From positions 558,001-622,000 of the forward strand of contig CAVXUW010000004.1 in the NCBI GenBank assembly GCA_963765105.1: a stretch of 64,000 bases of DNA. The letters run 5' to 3'. This DNA is from CALMEC01 sp963765105. GTDB taxonomy: Bacteria; Actinomycetota; Thermoleophilia; Miltoncostaeales; Miltoncostaeaceae. Of the stretch, positions 1 through 8,804 are shown piece by piece. The first letter of the stretch is position 1, and each line of letters starts with the position of its first letter. The notes beneath the pieces were generated by a model. It ran no database searches, had not been told where the DNA came from, and saw nothing but the letters and a program-made list of their open reading frames with translations. Position numbers and translations under genes: made by a program.

Positions 1-311
1 ACCTCGGGCTTGCGCACCGTCACCACCACGTCGTGCACGAGCGGCGCCGCCATAACCGTATCGGCGATCAACGCTGCCAAATGTTCCAGAAGCGATACCG
101 GCGGCCCTTCAAGGATCCCGACGATCCGCTCGGTGATGGCCTCATAGTCGACGGTGTCGGCCAGGTGGTCGGTGATTGTCGCCGACGTTTCGATGAGCCC
201 CATCTCGAGGTCGACAACGAAGCGCTGACCGTTTTCACGTTCCTCGGGAAACACACCGTGGTAGCCGAAGCACGTGAGCCCGTTGACCGCCACCGTCACC
301 TGATCACTCAT
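1..311 (-). CDS. folB: Dihydroneopterin aldolase FolB (partial, C-terminus off the left edge)
   Basis: Folate biosynthesis enzyme that cleaves 7,8-dihydroneopterin to 6-hydroxymethyl-7,8-dihydropterin and glycolaldehyde in the cytoplasm. The reverse strand is open from an ATG at 311-309 to the window edge, giving about 103 of the usual ~120 residues. The family signature GYHGVFPEERENGQRF lies at residues 16-31, followed by the VDYEAI segment seen in FolB. The ATG overlaps the folP stop codon in an ATGA, so the two genes are translationally coupled, and they act close together in the same pathway. The missing C-terminus would include the last catalytic residues, which cannot be checked here. 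Confidence 0.9.
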   Translation of the reverse strand, partial: MSDQVTVAVNGLTCFGYHGVFPEERENGQRFVVDLEMGLIETSATITDHLADTVDYEAITERIVGILEGPPVSLLEHLAALIADTVMAAPLVHDVVVTVRKPE

Positions 312-1117
312 TCCGCGCTCCTCATCGCCGTCCACACAGCCAACGCATCGACCGTCTCCCGCACATCATGCACGCGCAGCACGGCGGCACCGGCATCAAC
401 CGCAAGGAGGCCCGCGGCCACCGAGCCCGCCATACGCTCGTCAACGTCCCGGCCGAGGAGCGTGGCGAACATGCTCTTGCGCGAAACGCCCACGACGATG
501 GGACATCCCAACCCGGCAAGCGTCGGCAGGCCGCGCAGGAGCGCCAGGTTGTCCTCCAGACGTTTGCCGAAGCCGATGCCCGGGTCGACGAAGATGCGCC
601 GCTCGTCGATACCGGCGGCCACGGCGGCGGCCACGCGCTCCTCCAGGAAGCTGGTGACCTCGGCGACCACGTCGTCGTACCGGGGCGCAACCTGCATGGT
701 GCGCGGCTCACCGAGCATGTGGACAAGGCAGATAGCCGAACCGGCATCGGCCGTCACCCCGAACAGGTCGGGGTCGGCACGACCGGCGGTGACATCGTTC
801 ACCAGCACCGCCCCGGCCGACAGTGCCGCCGAGGCCACGGCCGCATGAGAGGTGTCAACCGAGACCGCTCCGCTGGCCCCCGAGCGCATCGCCACGAATA
901 GTGGTTCGAGACGACGGCACTGCTCCTCGGCCGACACGGGCGCCGAGCCGGGGCGGGTACTCTCGGCACCAACGTCGCAGATCGCCGCGCCGCCATCGAC
1001 GATCTCCTGAAGCCGGGCCCGGGCATCGTCAGGCGCAAGGTACGCGCCGCCATCCGAGAACGAGTCGGGCGTGACGTTGAGGACCCCCATCACACACGGG
1101 GGCGTAAACCAGCTCAT
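308..1117 (-). CDS. folP: Dihydropteroate synthase FolP
   Basis: Condenses 6-hydroxymethyl-7,8-dihydropterin diphosphate with p-aminobenzoate to dihydropteroate; it is the sulfonamide target. At 269 residues it has the normal length of this TIM-barrel family. Signatures visible: MGVLNVTPDSFSDGG near residues 10-24 (diphosphate loop), DVGAESTRPGS near 48-58 (PABA loop), DPGIGFGK in the middle and GVSRKSM near the C-terminal third. It starts 39 bases after the ftsH stop and overlaps folB by four bases. No folE lies between ftsH and folP, although many actinobacteria have it there. Confidence 0.96.
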   Translation of the reverse strand: MSWFTPPCVMGVLNVTPDSFSDGGAYLAPDDARARLQEIVDGGAAICDVGAESTRPGSAPVSAEEQCRRLEPLFVAMRSGASGAVSVDTSHAAVASAALSAGAVLVNDVTAGRADPDLFGVTADAGSAICLVHMLGEPRTMQVAPRYDDVVAEVTSFLEERVAAAVAAGIDERRIFVDPGIGFGKRLEDNLALLRGLPTLAGLGCPIVVGVSRKSMFATLLGRDVDERMAGSVAAGLLAVDAGAAVLRVHDVRETVDALAVWTAMRSAE

Positions 1118-1156
1118 CGGATCGATGGATCCGATGGTACCGACCCCCGCGCGGTG

Positions 1157-3124
1157 CTATCCCTCGGACACTGCGGGGCCGGTCGCCGGTGGCGTCGTTG
1201 CGGGCTTGGTGCGTCCGTCGTCGTCGCTACTGGCGTTCTCACGCTCCGCCTCGGCACGTGCCAGGGCGTCGCGCTCGTCCTTGGCCCGGAAGATCTCATC
1301 CTCGGGCTTGCCTTCAAGTAAGGCGAGGAATTCCTCACGCTCGATCGTCTCGCGGCGAAGGAGGACCTCGGAGAGCATGTCGAGTTGGTCACGGTGCTCG
1401 ACCAGCAATGCGCGGGCACGGCCGTGGGCTTCCTCGATGATGCGACGGATCTCGGCGTCGATGTCACGGGCAAGCTCGTCGGAGTAGTCCGGCTCACTGT
1501 GCATATCGCGTCCCAGGAACGGGGCGCCATGGTTGTGGCCAAGAACGCGGGGGCCGAGTTTGTCGCTCATGCCGAAGCGCATGGTCATCGACTTGGCGAT
1601 CGACGTCACGCGCTCAAGGTCGTTGGACGCGCCGGTGGTGATCTCGTCGAAGGCGAGCTCTTCGGCGGAGCGCCCGCCGAGCAACATGGCCATCTGGTCT
1701 TCGAACTCGGCCTTGGTGGTGGTGAACTTGTCCTCGGTCGGCATCGAGACGGTGACACCGAGGGCCTGGCCGCGAGCGATGACGGAGATCTTGTGGACGG
1801 GGTTCGCGTTGGGCAGGAAGTGCCCCACCAGCGCGTGACCCATTTCGTGGAATGCCGTGACCTTGCGTTCCTTCTCCGACAGAAGGCGCGACTTCTTCTC
1901 GGGGCCGGCGATGACCCGCATGATTCCCTCTTCGAGCTCGTCGGCACCAATCACGCGCTTGCCGTGACGAGCGGCAAGGAGCGCCGCTTCGTTCACCAGG
2001 TTGGCGAGGTCGGCGCCGGTGAAACCTGGGGTCTGCCCGGCCAACGCGTCGAGGTCGATGTTCTTGGCGAGCGGCTTGCCCTTGGTGTGAACGCGAAGGA
2101 TGGCTTCGCGGCCGGTGCGATCGGGGCGGTCGACGACGATTTGTCGGTCGAAACGGCCAGGCCGCAGGAGTGCCGGGTCGAGAATGTCGGGACGGTTCGT
2201 CGCGGCGATGAGGATGATGTTGTCCTTCGCCTCGAACCCGTCCATCTCAACGAGCAGCTGGTTGAGGGTCTGCTCGCGCTCATCGTGCCCACCACCGAGA
2301 CCGGCGCCACGGTGACGACCCACCGCGTCGATCTCGTCCATGAAGATGATGCACGGGCTCGCGGCCTTGGCCTGCTCGAAGAGATCACGCACACGTGAGG
2401 CGCCAACGCCCACGAACATCTCAACGAAGTCGGAACCGGAGATGGAGAAGAACGGGACACCGGCCTCGCCGGCGACGGCGCGTGCAAGCAGCGTCTTTCC
2501 GGTACCGGGAGGGCCGAAGAGCAGCACACCCTTGGGGATGCGCGCGCCGAGCGCCTGGAACTTCTTGGGGTTCTCGAGAAACTCTTTGATCTCGTGGAGC
2601 TCTTCCACGGCTTCTTCGGCACCGGCGACATCCCGGAAGCTGATCTTCGGCGTGTCGGGCGTCATGCGTTTGGCACGTGCCTTACCGAAGCTCATGACCT
2701 TCGAACCACCCCCTTGCATCTGGTTCATGAGGAACAGCCAGATGAGGATGATGAACACAAAGGGCGCAAGGCCGATCAGCACGCTCCACCAGGTCGACCC
2801 GCCCCGCTCCTTGATGGTGAACTTCAGGCCTCCGCCGGCAGCGGCCTTCTGCACGGCCTCCTCGATCTCATCGCCGCTATCGGCCAGAAAGCCGGTGATG
2901 TTCTCGGTCTTCTCGCCCTTCTTGATCCAGCTGATGCGTCCGCGGTTCTGGTTGACCGTGACCGATTCGATCTGGCCCGCGGCGAGGGCCGAGGTGAAGT
3001 CGCCGTAGTCCAGCTTGCTGCTGGTACTTCCGCCCGCGAAGATCTTCGCCGCAACGAACGCGAGGAGCACGACGATCAGGATGGGAAACGCGGCGCTCTT
3101 GAGAAACCGGTTCAGTGCAGCCAT
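1157..3124 (-). CDS. ftsH: ATP-dependent zinc metalloprotease FtsH
   Basis: Membrane-anchored AAA+ protease that extracts and degrades misfolded or short-lived membrane and cytosolic proteins. It has 655 residues. A first membrane helix lies at about 12-30, an extracytoplasmic FtsH-ext segment at 35-110 and a second helix at about 114-133. Walker A GPPGTGKT is at 204-211, Walker B FMDEID near 261-266, the arginine-finger region RPGRFDR near 321-327, and the zinc motif HEMGH at 426-430. The C-terminal tail is acidic and low in complexity. It lies downstream of hpt with a 77-base gap. A purine-rich AAAAAGGA directly abuts the ATG, which is unusually close for a ribosome binding site. Confidence 0.97.
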   Translation of the reverse strand: MAALNRFLKSAAFPILIVVLLAFVAAKIFAGGSTSSKLDYGDFTSALAAGQIESVTVNQNRGRISWIKKGEKTENITGFLADSGDEIEEAVQKAAAGGGLKFTIKERGGSTWWSVLIGLAPFVFIILIWLFLMNQMQGGGSKVMSFGKARAKRMTPDTPKISFRDVAGAEEAVEELHEIKEFLENPKKFQALGARIPKGVLLFGPPGTGKTLLARAVAGEAGVPFFSISGSDFVEMFVGVGASRVRDLFEQAKAASPCIIFMDEIDAVGRHRGAGLGGGHDEREQTLNQLLVEMDGFEAKDNIILIAATNRPDILDPALLRPGRFDRQIVVDRPDRTGREAILRVHTKGKPLAKNIDLDALAGQTPGFTGADLANLVNEAALLAARHGKRVIGADELEEGIMRVIAGPEKKSRLLSEKERKVTAFHEMGHALVGHFLPNANPVHKISVIARGQALGVTVSMPTEDKFTTTKAEFEDQMAMLLGGRSAEELAFDEITTGASNDLERVTSIAKSMTMRFGMSDKLGPRVLGHNHGAPFLGRDMHSEPDYSDELARDIDAEIRRIIEEAHGRARALLVEHRDQLDMLSEVLLRRETIEREEFLALLEGKPEDEIFRAKDERDALARAEAERENASSDDDGRTKPATTPPATGPAVSEG

Positions 3125-3201
3125 TCCTTTTTGACGAGAACTGCGGGCTCAATCGAGGATAGCAGCGAACATCGTCGCGGCGACGGTGAGGTGGTCGGTG
3201 G

Positions 3202-3729
3202 TCACAGGTTGAGCGACGCGATGTACGGCAGCTGACGAAACTGCTCGTCGAAGTCCAAGCCGTAGCCGACGACGAAGGTGTCAGGCATCTCGAAGCCGAC
3301 GTACTTCATCTCGATCGGCAGCGCACGCGCCGACGGCTTGAGCATCAGCGTCGCCAGCTCGAGCGTCGCGGGCTCACGCGAGGCGAGGTTCTTCATGAGG
3401 TACGAGAGTGTCAACCCCGAGTCGACGACATCCTCCACCACCAAAACGTGCCGCCCGGCGATGGGAGCGTCGAGGTCCTTGAGAATCCGCACCACTCCCG
3501 ACGAGTGAGTGGATGAGCCGTATGACGACACGGCCATGAAGTCCATGCGGCACGGGACGGTGAGCTTGCGCACCAGGTCGCTGATGAACAGCAGGGCACC
3601 TTTGAGGACGCCCACCACCAGTACTTCTCGACCGGCATAGTCGGCGGAGATTTCGGTCGCCATCTCCGCCACTCGGGCCTGGAGGCGAGCCTCGTCGATG
3701 AGCACTTCACCGATTCGGGGGTCGGTCAC
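3202..3729 (-). CDS. hpt: Hypoxanthine phosphoribosyltransferase
   Basis: Purine salvage enzyme that transfers phosphoribose from PRPP to hypoxanthine or guanine. The reading frame is open further upstream, but family homology begins at a GTG at 3729, which overlaps the tilS stop codon (GTGA), so I take that as the start (175 residues, normal length). The PRPP-binding motif EDVVDSGLT is at residues 99-107, and the segment VGVLKGALLF at 39-48 is the usual pyrophosphate loop. The tilS-hpt-ftsH order is conserved in many Gram-positive and actinobacterial genomes. Confidence 0.95.
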   Translation of the reverse strand: MTDPRIGEVLIDEARLQARVAEMATEISADYAGREVLVVGVLKGALLFISDLVRKLTVPCRMDFMAVSSYGSSTHSSGVVRILKDLDAPIAGRHVLVVEDVVDSGLTLSYLMKNLASREPATLELATLMLKPSARALPIEMKYVGFEMPDTFVVGYGLDFDEQFRQLPYIASLNL

Positions 3730-5015
3730 GTCATCTCCAAGAGAGTTGCGGCGGTCGCGGACGGGGCAAGGAGCACAGGGTCGGCACGGTACCCGGCCAC
3801 CCAGACGACGCGATCGCCCTGCACCACGATGGGCACACGCTCCCGGTGGCGTGCCGGAACGCCGGCTTGAGCGAGCAGTGCCCCGACGCGGGCGTGACCG
3901 CCCCCCGCAAGACGGATGCGATCGCCGTCGCGCGGCGAACGCACGATGAGCGGCCCGTCGAGTGTCAACGCCACACAGGAGCCGGTGGGCACGACAGCCG
4001 GTCCACGCCGTGCCGTGATGGTCTGTCCACCAAACTCCACGGTGCCCGGAACCGCAAGTGGCACGGTGGGCGCGGCCAACTGTTCGGTTGACTGCTCGAT
4101 GACCAAGAGGCCAGTGTCGACCGCCATGAGCCCACCCGGCAGCTGCCGCGGCGCGCCCCCGTCCCGAACGAGGGCACAGGCCTGATCGACCCAGCGTGCG
4201 TCCGGTGCGCATTCGGCCCGGCTGATGAGCGCGCGCACGAGTAGCCGTTGCACTGCCATCGGCTCGCGGGAGAGGGCGAGGACATCGAGACCCCCGTCAC
4301 GTGCGCAGCGAAACCGGGCCGCCTCGACCACCTCGCGAAGCACCTCACCCTCGTCACGAAGCAGGTCCGAGGCGCGGACGATGTTGCGCTCAGCCGCAGG
4401 GTGGATGGCCTGGAGATGAGGCACGAGACCGTGGCGCACCCGTGAGCGCGCAAACCGCGGGTCGGCATTGGAGGGATCGTCGACGACGGCATGTCCATTG
4501 GTGCGGCACCACTCAGCGGTCTCGGCGCGGGTGACAGTGAGGAGCGGCCGTACCCACCGACCTTCTCGCGGGGCGATGCCACACAGCCCGTCCCGGCCCG
4601 AGCCACGCGCGAGGCGAAACAGCACGGTCTCCGCTTGGTCGCTGGCGGTGTGGCCGGTGGCAATGAGATCAAACCCCTCACGGGTTCGCACGCGCTCGGC
4701 GGCCGCTCGCCGTCCGTCCCGGGCGCGTTCCTGCAACCCCGCCCCCGCGGTGAGCTGAAGCTGCTCGCACCACACGTCGCATCCCAACCGTTCGGCGGCA
4801 GCGCGCACCTGGGCGGTTTCCCCGGCCGATTCCCCGCGGAGGCCGTGGTCAATGGTGAGGACACCGAGTCGTCCCGGGTGGAGCTCATGCAGCAGGTGGA
4901 GGAGGGTCGTGGAGTCGGCCCCGCCACTGACCAGGGCAAGCACCGCCGCATGCGGCGGGATGAGTTGGCGGTCGTGGATCTCGCGAGCGACACGCGTGGT
5001 GAGAAGTTCGCCCAT
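3726..5015 (-). CDS. tilS: tRNA(Ile)-lysidine synthase TilS
   Basis: Ligates lysine to C34 of the CAU-anticodon tRNA-Ile so that it decodes AUA. From the ATG at 5015 the protein has 429 residues. The PP-loop motif SGGADS is at residues 30-35, and further N-ATPase-domain signatures follow (TIDHGLRG, ATGHTASDQAE, RPLL). The C-terminal part corresponds to the TilS substrate-binding domains. The frame stays open upstream to 5255 but that part overlaps the divergent phosphorylase gene. An in-frame ATG at 5036 is a less likely alternative start. Only 19 bases separate the two divergent start codons. Confidence 0.93.
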   Translation of the reverse strand: MGELLTTRVAREIHDRQLIPPHAAVLALVSGGADSTTLLHLLHELHPGRLGVLTIDHGLRGESAGETAQVRAAAERLGCDVWCEQLQLTAGAGLQERARDGRRAAAERVRTREGFDLIATGHTASDQAETVLFRLARGSGRDGLCGIAPREGRWVRPLLTVTRAETAEWCRTNGHAVVDDPSNADPRFARSRVRHGLVPHLQAIHPAAERNIVRASDLLRDEGEVLREVVEAARFRCARDGGLDVLALSREPMAVQRLLVRALISRAECAPDARWVDQACALVRDGGAPRQLPGGLMAVDTGLLVIEQSTEQLAAPTVPLAVPGTVEFGGQTITARRGPAVVPTGSCVALTLDGPLIVRSPRDGDRIRLAGGGHARVGALLAQAGVPARHRERVPIVVQGDRVVWVAGYRADPVLLAPSATAATLLEMT

Positions 5016-5021
5016 CCCCGG

Positions 5022-5027
5022 TAGTTT
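5022..5027 (+). promoter_or_regulatory. -10 box TAGTTT for a leaderless start
   Basis: TANNNT-type -10 hexamer ending 7 bases before the ATG at 5035, with no Shine-Dalgarno sequence between them. This is the spacing expected when transcription starts at or next to the start codon. It lies within 7 bases of the divergent tilS start, so the two genes must share a very compact control region. Confidence 0.45.
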
Positions 5028-5034
5028 GCCGGGC

Positions 5035-5739
5035 ATGGCCATCCATCTGCAGACCCCACCCGAAAAACAGTCCCCGCTCGTGGTGTGTCCGGGCGACCCC
5101 GATCGCTCCCGACTCGTGGCCGGCGAGCTCCTCGAGGGGGCCGAGCTCGTGACCGCCACCCGGGGTCTTTTGGGCTTCACCGGCCGCTTCCGCGGCGTGC
5201 CGGTGACGGTGCAGACCACGGGGATGGGCGGTGGCAGCACCGGCATCGTTGCCAACGAACTTGTGGAGCTGGGCGCTCAGGTGATGGTGCGCGCGGGTAC
5301 CGCGGGGGGGTTGCAGGAGCACCTTCCTCCGGGGGGACTCATCGTCGCCGAACAGGCCGTGGCCGATGATGGCGCGGGTCTGGCGATGACCGGCGGGGTC
5401 GCCCCACCCCCCGACCCGGCGCTCACCGCTGCCCTGCACGCCGCCGCCGCCGCATCGGGCCATCCAACTTTTGCCGGCACCGTCGTCAGCTCCGACCTTT
5501 TCTATGACCTTGAATCGGGACGCAACGAGGCGTGGCAGACACGCGGCATCCTCGCCGTGGAGATGGAGGCCGCGGTGATCTTCGCCGTCGCCGCGCGTCA
5601 CGGCGTGCGCGCTGGGTGTGTGCTGACCGTGTCAAACCAACTGGTGGGCGAGGCCCCGGGTTGGCTGTCGGCCGAGGAACGCGAACGGGCGGGGCTCACC
5701 GTCTGCGAGGTTGCGCTCAACGCCCTCGTCGCCCTTTAG
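5035..5739 (+). CDS. Nucleoside phosphorylase (uridine / purine nucleoside phosphorylase family)
   Basis: Phosphorolysis of a nucleoside to base and ribose-1-phosphate; a salvage enzyme that fits beside hpt. It has 234 residues of the PNP_UDP_1 fold. The phosphate-binding GDPDR is at residues 20-24, the TTGMGGGSTG loop at 61-70, RAGTAGG at 86-92, and the ribose-binding VEMEAA near 183. The sequence is somewhat closer to uridine phosphorylases than to trimeric PNPs, but substrate cannot be assigned from sequence alone. The start is the first ATG and is probably leaderless. The stop overlaps the stop of the convergent gene. Confidence 0.85.
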   Translation: MAIHLQTPPEKQSPLVVCPGDPDRSRLVAGELLEGAELVTATRGLLGFTGRFRGVPVTVQTTGMGGGSTGIVANELVELGAQVMVRAGTAGGLQEHLPPGGLIVAEQAVADDGAGLAMTGGVAPPPDPALTAALHAAAAASGHPTFAGTVVSSDLFYDLESGRNEAWQTRGILAVEMEAAVIFAVAARHGVRAGCVLTVSNQLVGEAPGWLSAEERERAGLTVCEVALNALVAL

Positions 5740-6137
5740 GACGCTCCCACAGATCGCCGCCGAGCGGTCCACCAGATCACGAGGCCGACCACACCGATCA
5801 CGAGGTGCCAGATCATCATGGCCCGGTCGCGGCCGAACGGGTCCGAACCCGATCCCAGAGCAAGCCCGATCAGGCCGACCACCACGAACAGCCCCGAGAC
5901 GACGAGGGCAAACCGGCGGTGGCGGTTGCCGGCGGCCATCGCGATTCCCGCGATGCCGCCCACGAGATGTAGGAGGTTCAGCAATGGATTGGCGGCGAGC
6001 CACAACACCGACACTCCCGTGGAGTCAGCGAAGCCCCCAAAGCGTCCACGCAGGATCCCCAGCAGGCCGAACAACACCATCGCGCAGCTGATGATCCGAA
6101 CAAACGCCACCTGGGCGCGGTTGGCGAGCGCCGTCAT
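5736..6137 (-). CDS. Small four-helix membrane protein (DUF4383-like)
   Basis: A 133-residue hydrophobic protein with four predicted membrane helices at about residues 10-28, 43-65, 73-93 and 103-122, a short first loop and a basic C-terminus. The pattern, including an RGRFGGF segment after helix 1 and NLLHL..G.AG in helix 2, resembles the actinobacterial DUF4383 family of unknown function. Its ATG overlaps the stop of the upstream PAP2 gene (ATGA), so the two are co-translated. No biochemical role can be given. Confidence 0.7.
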   Translation of the reverse strand: MTALANRAQVAFVRIISCAMVLFGLLGILRGRFGGFADSTGVSVLWLAANPLLNLLHLVGGIAGIAMAAGNRHRRFALVVSGLFVVVGLIGLALGSGSDPFGRDRAMMIWHLVIGVVGLVIWWTARRRSVGAS

Positions 6138-6622
6138 CCGCCGGCCCAGCGTGACGCCGCGCCGAAGAGCCGGTCGACCGACCAGCCCATTGCGGCACCC
6201 GCGACGATGTCGGCCGGGTCATGATGCTCGTCCACCACTCGCCCCAGAAGACCGGCCGCCGCAGTGAGCGTGAGCACCGCGCCCAACCCGCGGTGACGTC
6301 GTGCAGTGGCGTTGGCGATGGCAACAGCCGCTGCGGCGTGACGGCTGGGAAACCCTCCCTCGGCGCGCTGCCCCGGACGCGGACGCCCGATGGCGTCGCG
6401 CGTGACGCGGGCGACTGCGGCGGCCGCGACCCCGCCGACGAGGGCCTCAACACCCGTACGCCGACGCCGAATCAGAAGCCCCGCCACGACCGCCACAAAA
6501 CCGGGAGCCAGGAGCGAGCTTGCCTCACGGAGTGCGCGATCGGCCACGGGGACAGCCCGCACCTGCTCACGCACCGCCGCACCGAGGCGTCGATCGAGGG
6601 AATGCCGGGCCCGTTCGCTCAC
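6134..6622 (-). CDS. PAP2-family phosphatase-like membrane protein
   Basis: A 162-residue member of the phosphatidic acid phosphatase type 2 superfamily, which dephosphorylates lipid or prenyl phosphates at the membrane. The three signature blocks are present but modified: RDAIGRPRP near residues 74-82, FPSRHA near 91-96 (usual consensus PSGH) and GRVVDEHHDPADI near 126-138, which holds the catalytic His and Asp. The Gly to Arg change in the second block occurs in several actinobacterial members. The gene is coupled by a four-base overlap to the small membrane protein downstream. Substrate is unknown. Confidence 0.75.
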   Translation of the reverse strand: MSERARHSLDRRLGAAVREQVRAVPVADRALREASSLLAPGFVAVVAGLLIRRRRTGVEALVGGVAAAAVARVTRDAIGRPRPGQRAEGGFPSRHAAAAVAIANATARRHRGLGAVLTLTAAAGLLGRVVDEHHDPADIVAGAAMGWSVDRLFGAASRWAGG

Positions 6623-6662
6623 ACCGGGATTATGGCCGGTCGTCCGCCGTGGCGGCCGATTC

Positions 6663-7556
6663 CTACAGCCCGACGACGTTGCCCGTGACCTGGCTCTCGC
6701 CCGAGACGCTCACCCGGTTACGTCCGCGGCGCTTGGACAGGTAGAGGGCACGGTCGGCCTCCTCCACCATGAGCTCCGGCGGATCGCCGCGGCGGTAGCA
6801 GGCAACACCTGCCGAAATCGTGCGCCCGTCGTGCTGACCGCGGCCCACGTCGACGATGACCCGTGACACGGCGAGCCGAATGCGTTCAGCGGCTTCGGCG
6901 GCCGCCTCAGGTGGACCCGGCACGAGCAGCACGAACTCCTCACCGCCATAGCGTGCGACGACGTCCGCCGAACGGCGCGTGGATTCGAGCACATGCCCCA
7001 CTTCGCTGAGCAGGCGGTTGCCCGACTCGTGGCCGTGGGTGTCGTTGAATGACTTGAACGAGTCGAGGTCGAAGAGCACGAGCGAGAGCTCGCCGCCGTA
7101 ACGCGTCACTCGCTGACACTCCCGGCGCAGCGCGTCGCTAAAGAACGCAAAGTTGTAGAGGCCCGTGAGCCGGTCGCGAAGCGACGCGCCCGCCACCCGG
7201 GCCAGGTCACGCTGCACCTTGCCGTGTCGAGCGCCGACGGTGAAGGAGGCCACCACGAAGGCGCACCACGCAACGATGAGCACCACGCCGGACGCACCGG
7301 GTCGGCCCGCAACAACGGCGAAAACCCCGGCCGATGCTGCCGCGGCGATCACAAGGCCGGGCGGACCAGCCATCGCGAACGACACCATGATCGGCGCCGC
7401 AAACAAGGGCCATGTTGAGGCCGTACCCAGAAGCGCTACCAGGCTGATGACCGCGAGGAGCACCACGAGCAGCGCAAGGCGCCGGCCGAGCCGGTCAGTC
7501 AGATGCGATGAGGGGCGAGGGCGACTATTCACGAAAGGGCGGGATCCCAAGAGCAT
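6663..7556 (-). CDS. Membrane-anchored diguanylate cyclase (GGDEF domain)
   Basis: Makes cyclic di-GMP from two GTP. Taken from the ATG at 7556 (297 residues): five or so N-terminal membrane helices (about residues 20-125), a short linker, then a GGDEF domain over about the last 160 residues. The active-site motif is GGEEF (RYGGEEF), a functional variant, with the preceding DLDSFKSFND block intact. There is no clear RxxD inhibitory site. The open frame extends upstream to 7883, but that part overlaps the divergent dehydrogenase gene. The two start codons are about 97 bases apart. Confidence 0.88.
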   Translation of the reverse strand: MLLGSRPFVNSRPRPSSHLTDRLGRRLALLVVLLAVISLVALLGTASTWPLFAAPIMVSFAMAGPPGLVIAAAASAGVFAVVAGRPGASGVVLIVAWCAFVVASFTVGARHGKVQRDLARVAGASLRDRLTGLYNFAFFSDALRRECQRVTRYGGELSLVLFDLDSFKSFNDTHGHESGNRLLSEVGHVLESTRRSADVVARYGGEEFVLLVPGPPEAAAEAAERIRLAVSRVIVDVGRGQHDGRTISAGVACYRRGDPPELMVEEADRALYLSKRRGRNRVSVSGESQVTGNVVGL

Positions 7557-7652
7557 CAGGAGCTTATGGACCGGCTCGGCCGGCAATCCGTACAATTCCC
7601 CGCTCCTCGGGCGATTCCTTTCGCGTGCGCCCGCCAACCGCGGGAGCAGCTT

Positions 7653-8804
7653 TTGAAGAAGGAACTCATCGGGGTCATCGGTGCCGGGGTCATGGGCAGC
7701 GAGATCGCACACGTCGCCGCCGCGGCCGGGCATGACGTGGTGATGGTCGACATCGACTTGGCCGCCGTGGCACGCGGCCAAGCGCACATCGCCGGCATCA
7801 ACGCGCGCCGCATCGCACGGGGTCGCATGAGCGAGGACGCCGCCGCCGCCATTGCTGCGCGCGTAACGAGTGCCACCGACCATGCGGCCATCTCCCAGTG
7901 CGACGTTGTGATCGAAGCCGCGCCCGAGGTGTTATCGCTAAAGCAGGAGCTGTGGCGTTCACTTGACGTTGCCGCGAAGCCGTCCGCACGTCTCGCATCG
8001 AACACGTCGGGCCTCTCGATCTCCGCACTGGCGCGTGAGACCGGCCGGCCCGATCGCGTGTTGGGTTTGCACTTCTTCAACCCCGCCAGCGTCATGCGAC
8101 TGGTCGAGGTGATCCGTGGCGAAAACACCTCCGACGAAACGATTGCCGCCGGGGTGGCGATTGCGCGCGCATTCGGCAAGACGCCCGTGATCGTCGCCGA
8201 GTGCCCCGGCTTCTTGGTCAATCGCATCTTGGTTCGCGCCCTCTCCGAGGCCTACCGATACGCCGACACCGTCGGGGCCGATCGCGCTTCGGCCGACGCC
8301 GCGGTCGTGGCCGCCGGCCCTGCACCGATGGGGCCCTTTGCACTCGGCGATCTCATCGGACTCGACACGATGCACCACGTTCAGTTCGACCTGGCCGCGG
8401 CCTACGACGACCGCTTCGCCGCGGGGACGTCCCTGGCCGCAGCCGTCGCCGCCGGACACCTGGGGCAGAAGTCCGGGCACGGCCTCGTGACCGGCGCGGA
8501 CGAGACACCCGGCGACGACAACGGACCCGCCGTCGCCGAGCGCTACTACCTCGGCGCCTTCGACGAGGCCTGCCGGTGCCTGGAGGAGGGCATCAGCGCG
8601 CTGCCCGACATCGACCGGGCGATGCAGCTGGGCGCCGGGTGGGAGTTCGGCCCGCTGGCCTGGGCCGATCAAGCCGGGCTGGGCAACGTCGCCGCAGGGC
8701 TCACCAAACTCTCCGACGACGCACGCTTTGCTCCGCGTTCGGTTCTCACCGACCGCATCGACCAGGGGACACCGTTCATCACCACCGAGGAGACACCATC
8801 ATGA
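7653..8804 (+). CDS. 3-hydroxyacyl-CoA dehydrogenase (3-hydroxybutyryl-CoA type)
   Basis: NAD-dependent oxidation of 3-hydroxyacyl-CoA in beta-oxidation or polyhydroxybutyrate metabolism. I chose the TTG at 7653 because it is preceded by GGGAG with a 6-base spacer and puts the Rossmann motif GAGVMG at residues 9-14. The 383 residues cover the NAD-binding domain, the HFFNPA signature near 139-144 and two C-terminal 3HCDH dimer domains, so it is longer than the 280-residue single-domain enzymes. The stop overlaps the next start (ATGA), which couples it to a carbamoyltransferase-like gene, an unusual neighbour. Confidence 0.88.
   Translation: MKKELIGVIGAGVMGSEIAHVAAAAGHDVVMVDIDLAAVARGQAHIAGINARRIARGRMSEDAAAAIAARVTSATDHAAISQCDVVIEAAPEVLSLKQELWRSLDVAAKPSARLASNTSGLSISALARETGRPDRVLGLHFFNPASVMRLVEVIRGENTSDETIAAGVAIARAFGKTPVIVAECPGFLVNRILVRALSEAYRYADTVGADRASADAAVVAAGPAPMGPFALGDLIGLDTMHHVQFDLAAAYDDRFAAGTSLAAAVAAGHLGQKSGHGLVTGADETPGDDNGPAVAERYYLGAFDEACRCLEEGISALPDIDRAMQLGAGWEFGPLAWADQAGLGNVAAGLTKLSDDARFAPRSVLTDRIDQGTPFITTEETPS

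Noticed and set aside
8201..8800. Upstream in-frame extension of the carbamoyltransferase gene
   Set aside because: Arg-rich shadow of the 3-hydroxyacyl-CoA dehydrogenase gene; the ATG at 8801 is coupled to the dehydrogenase stop.
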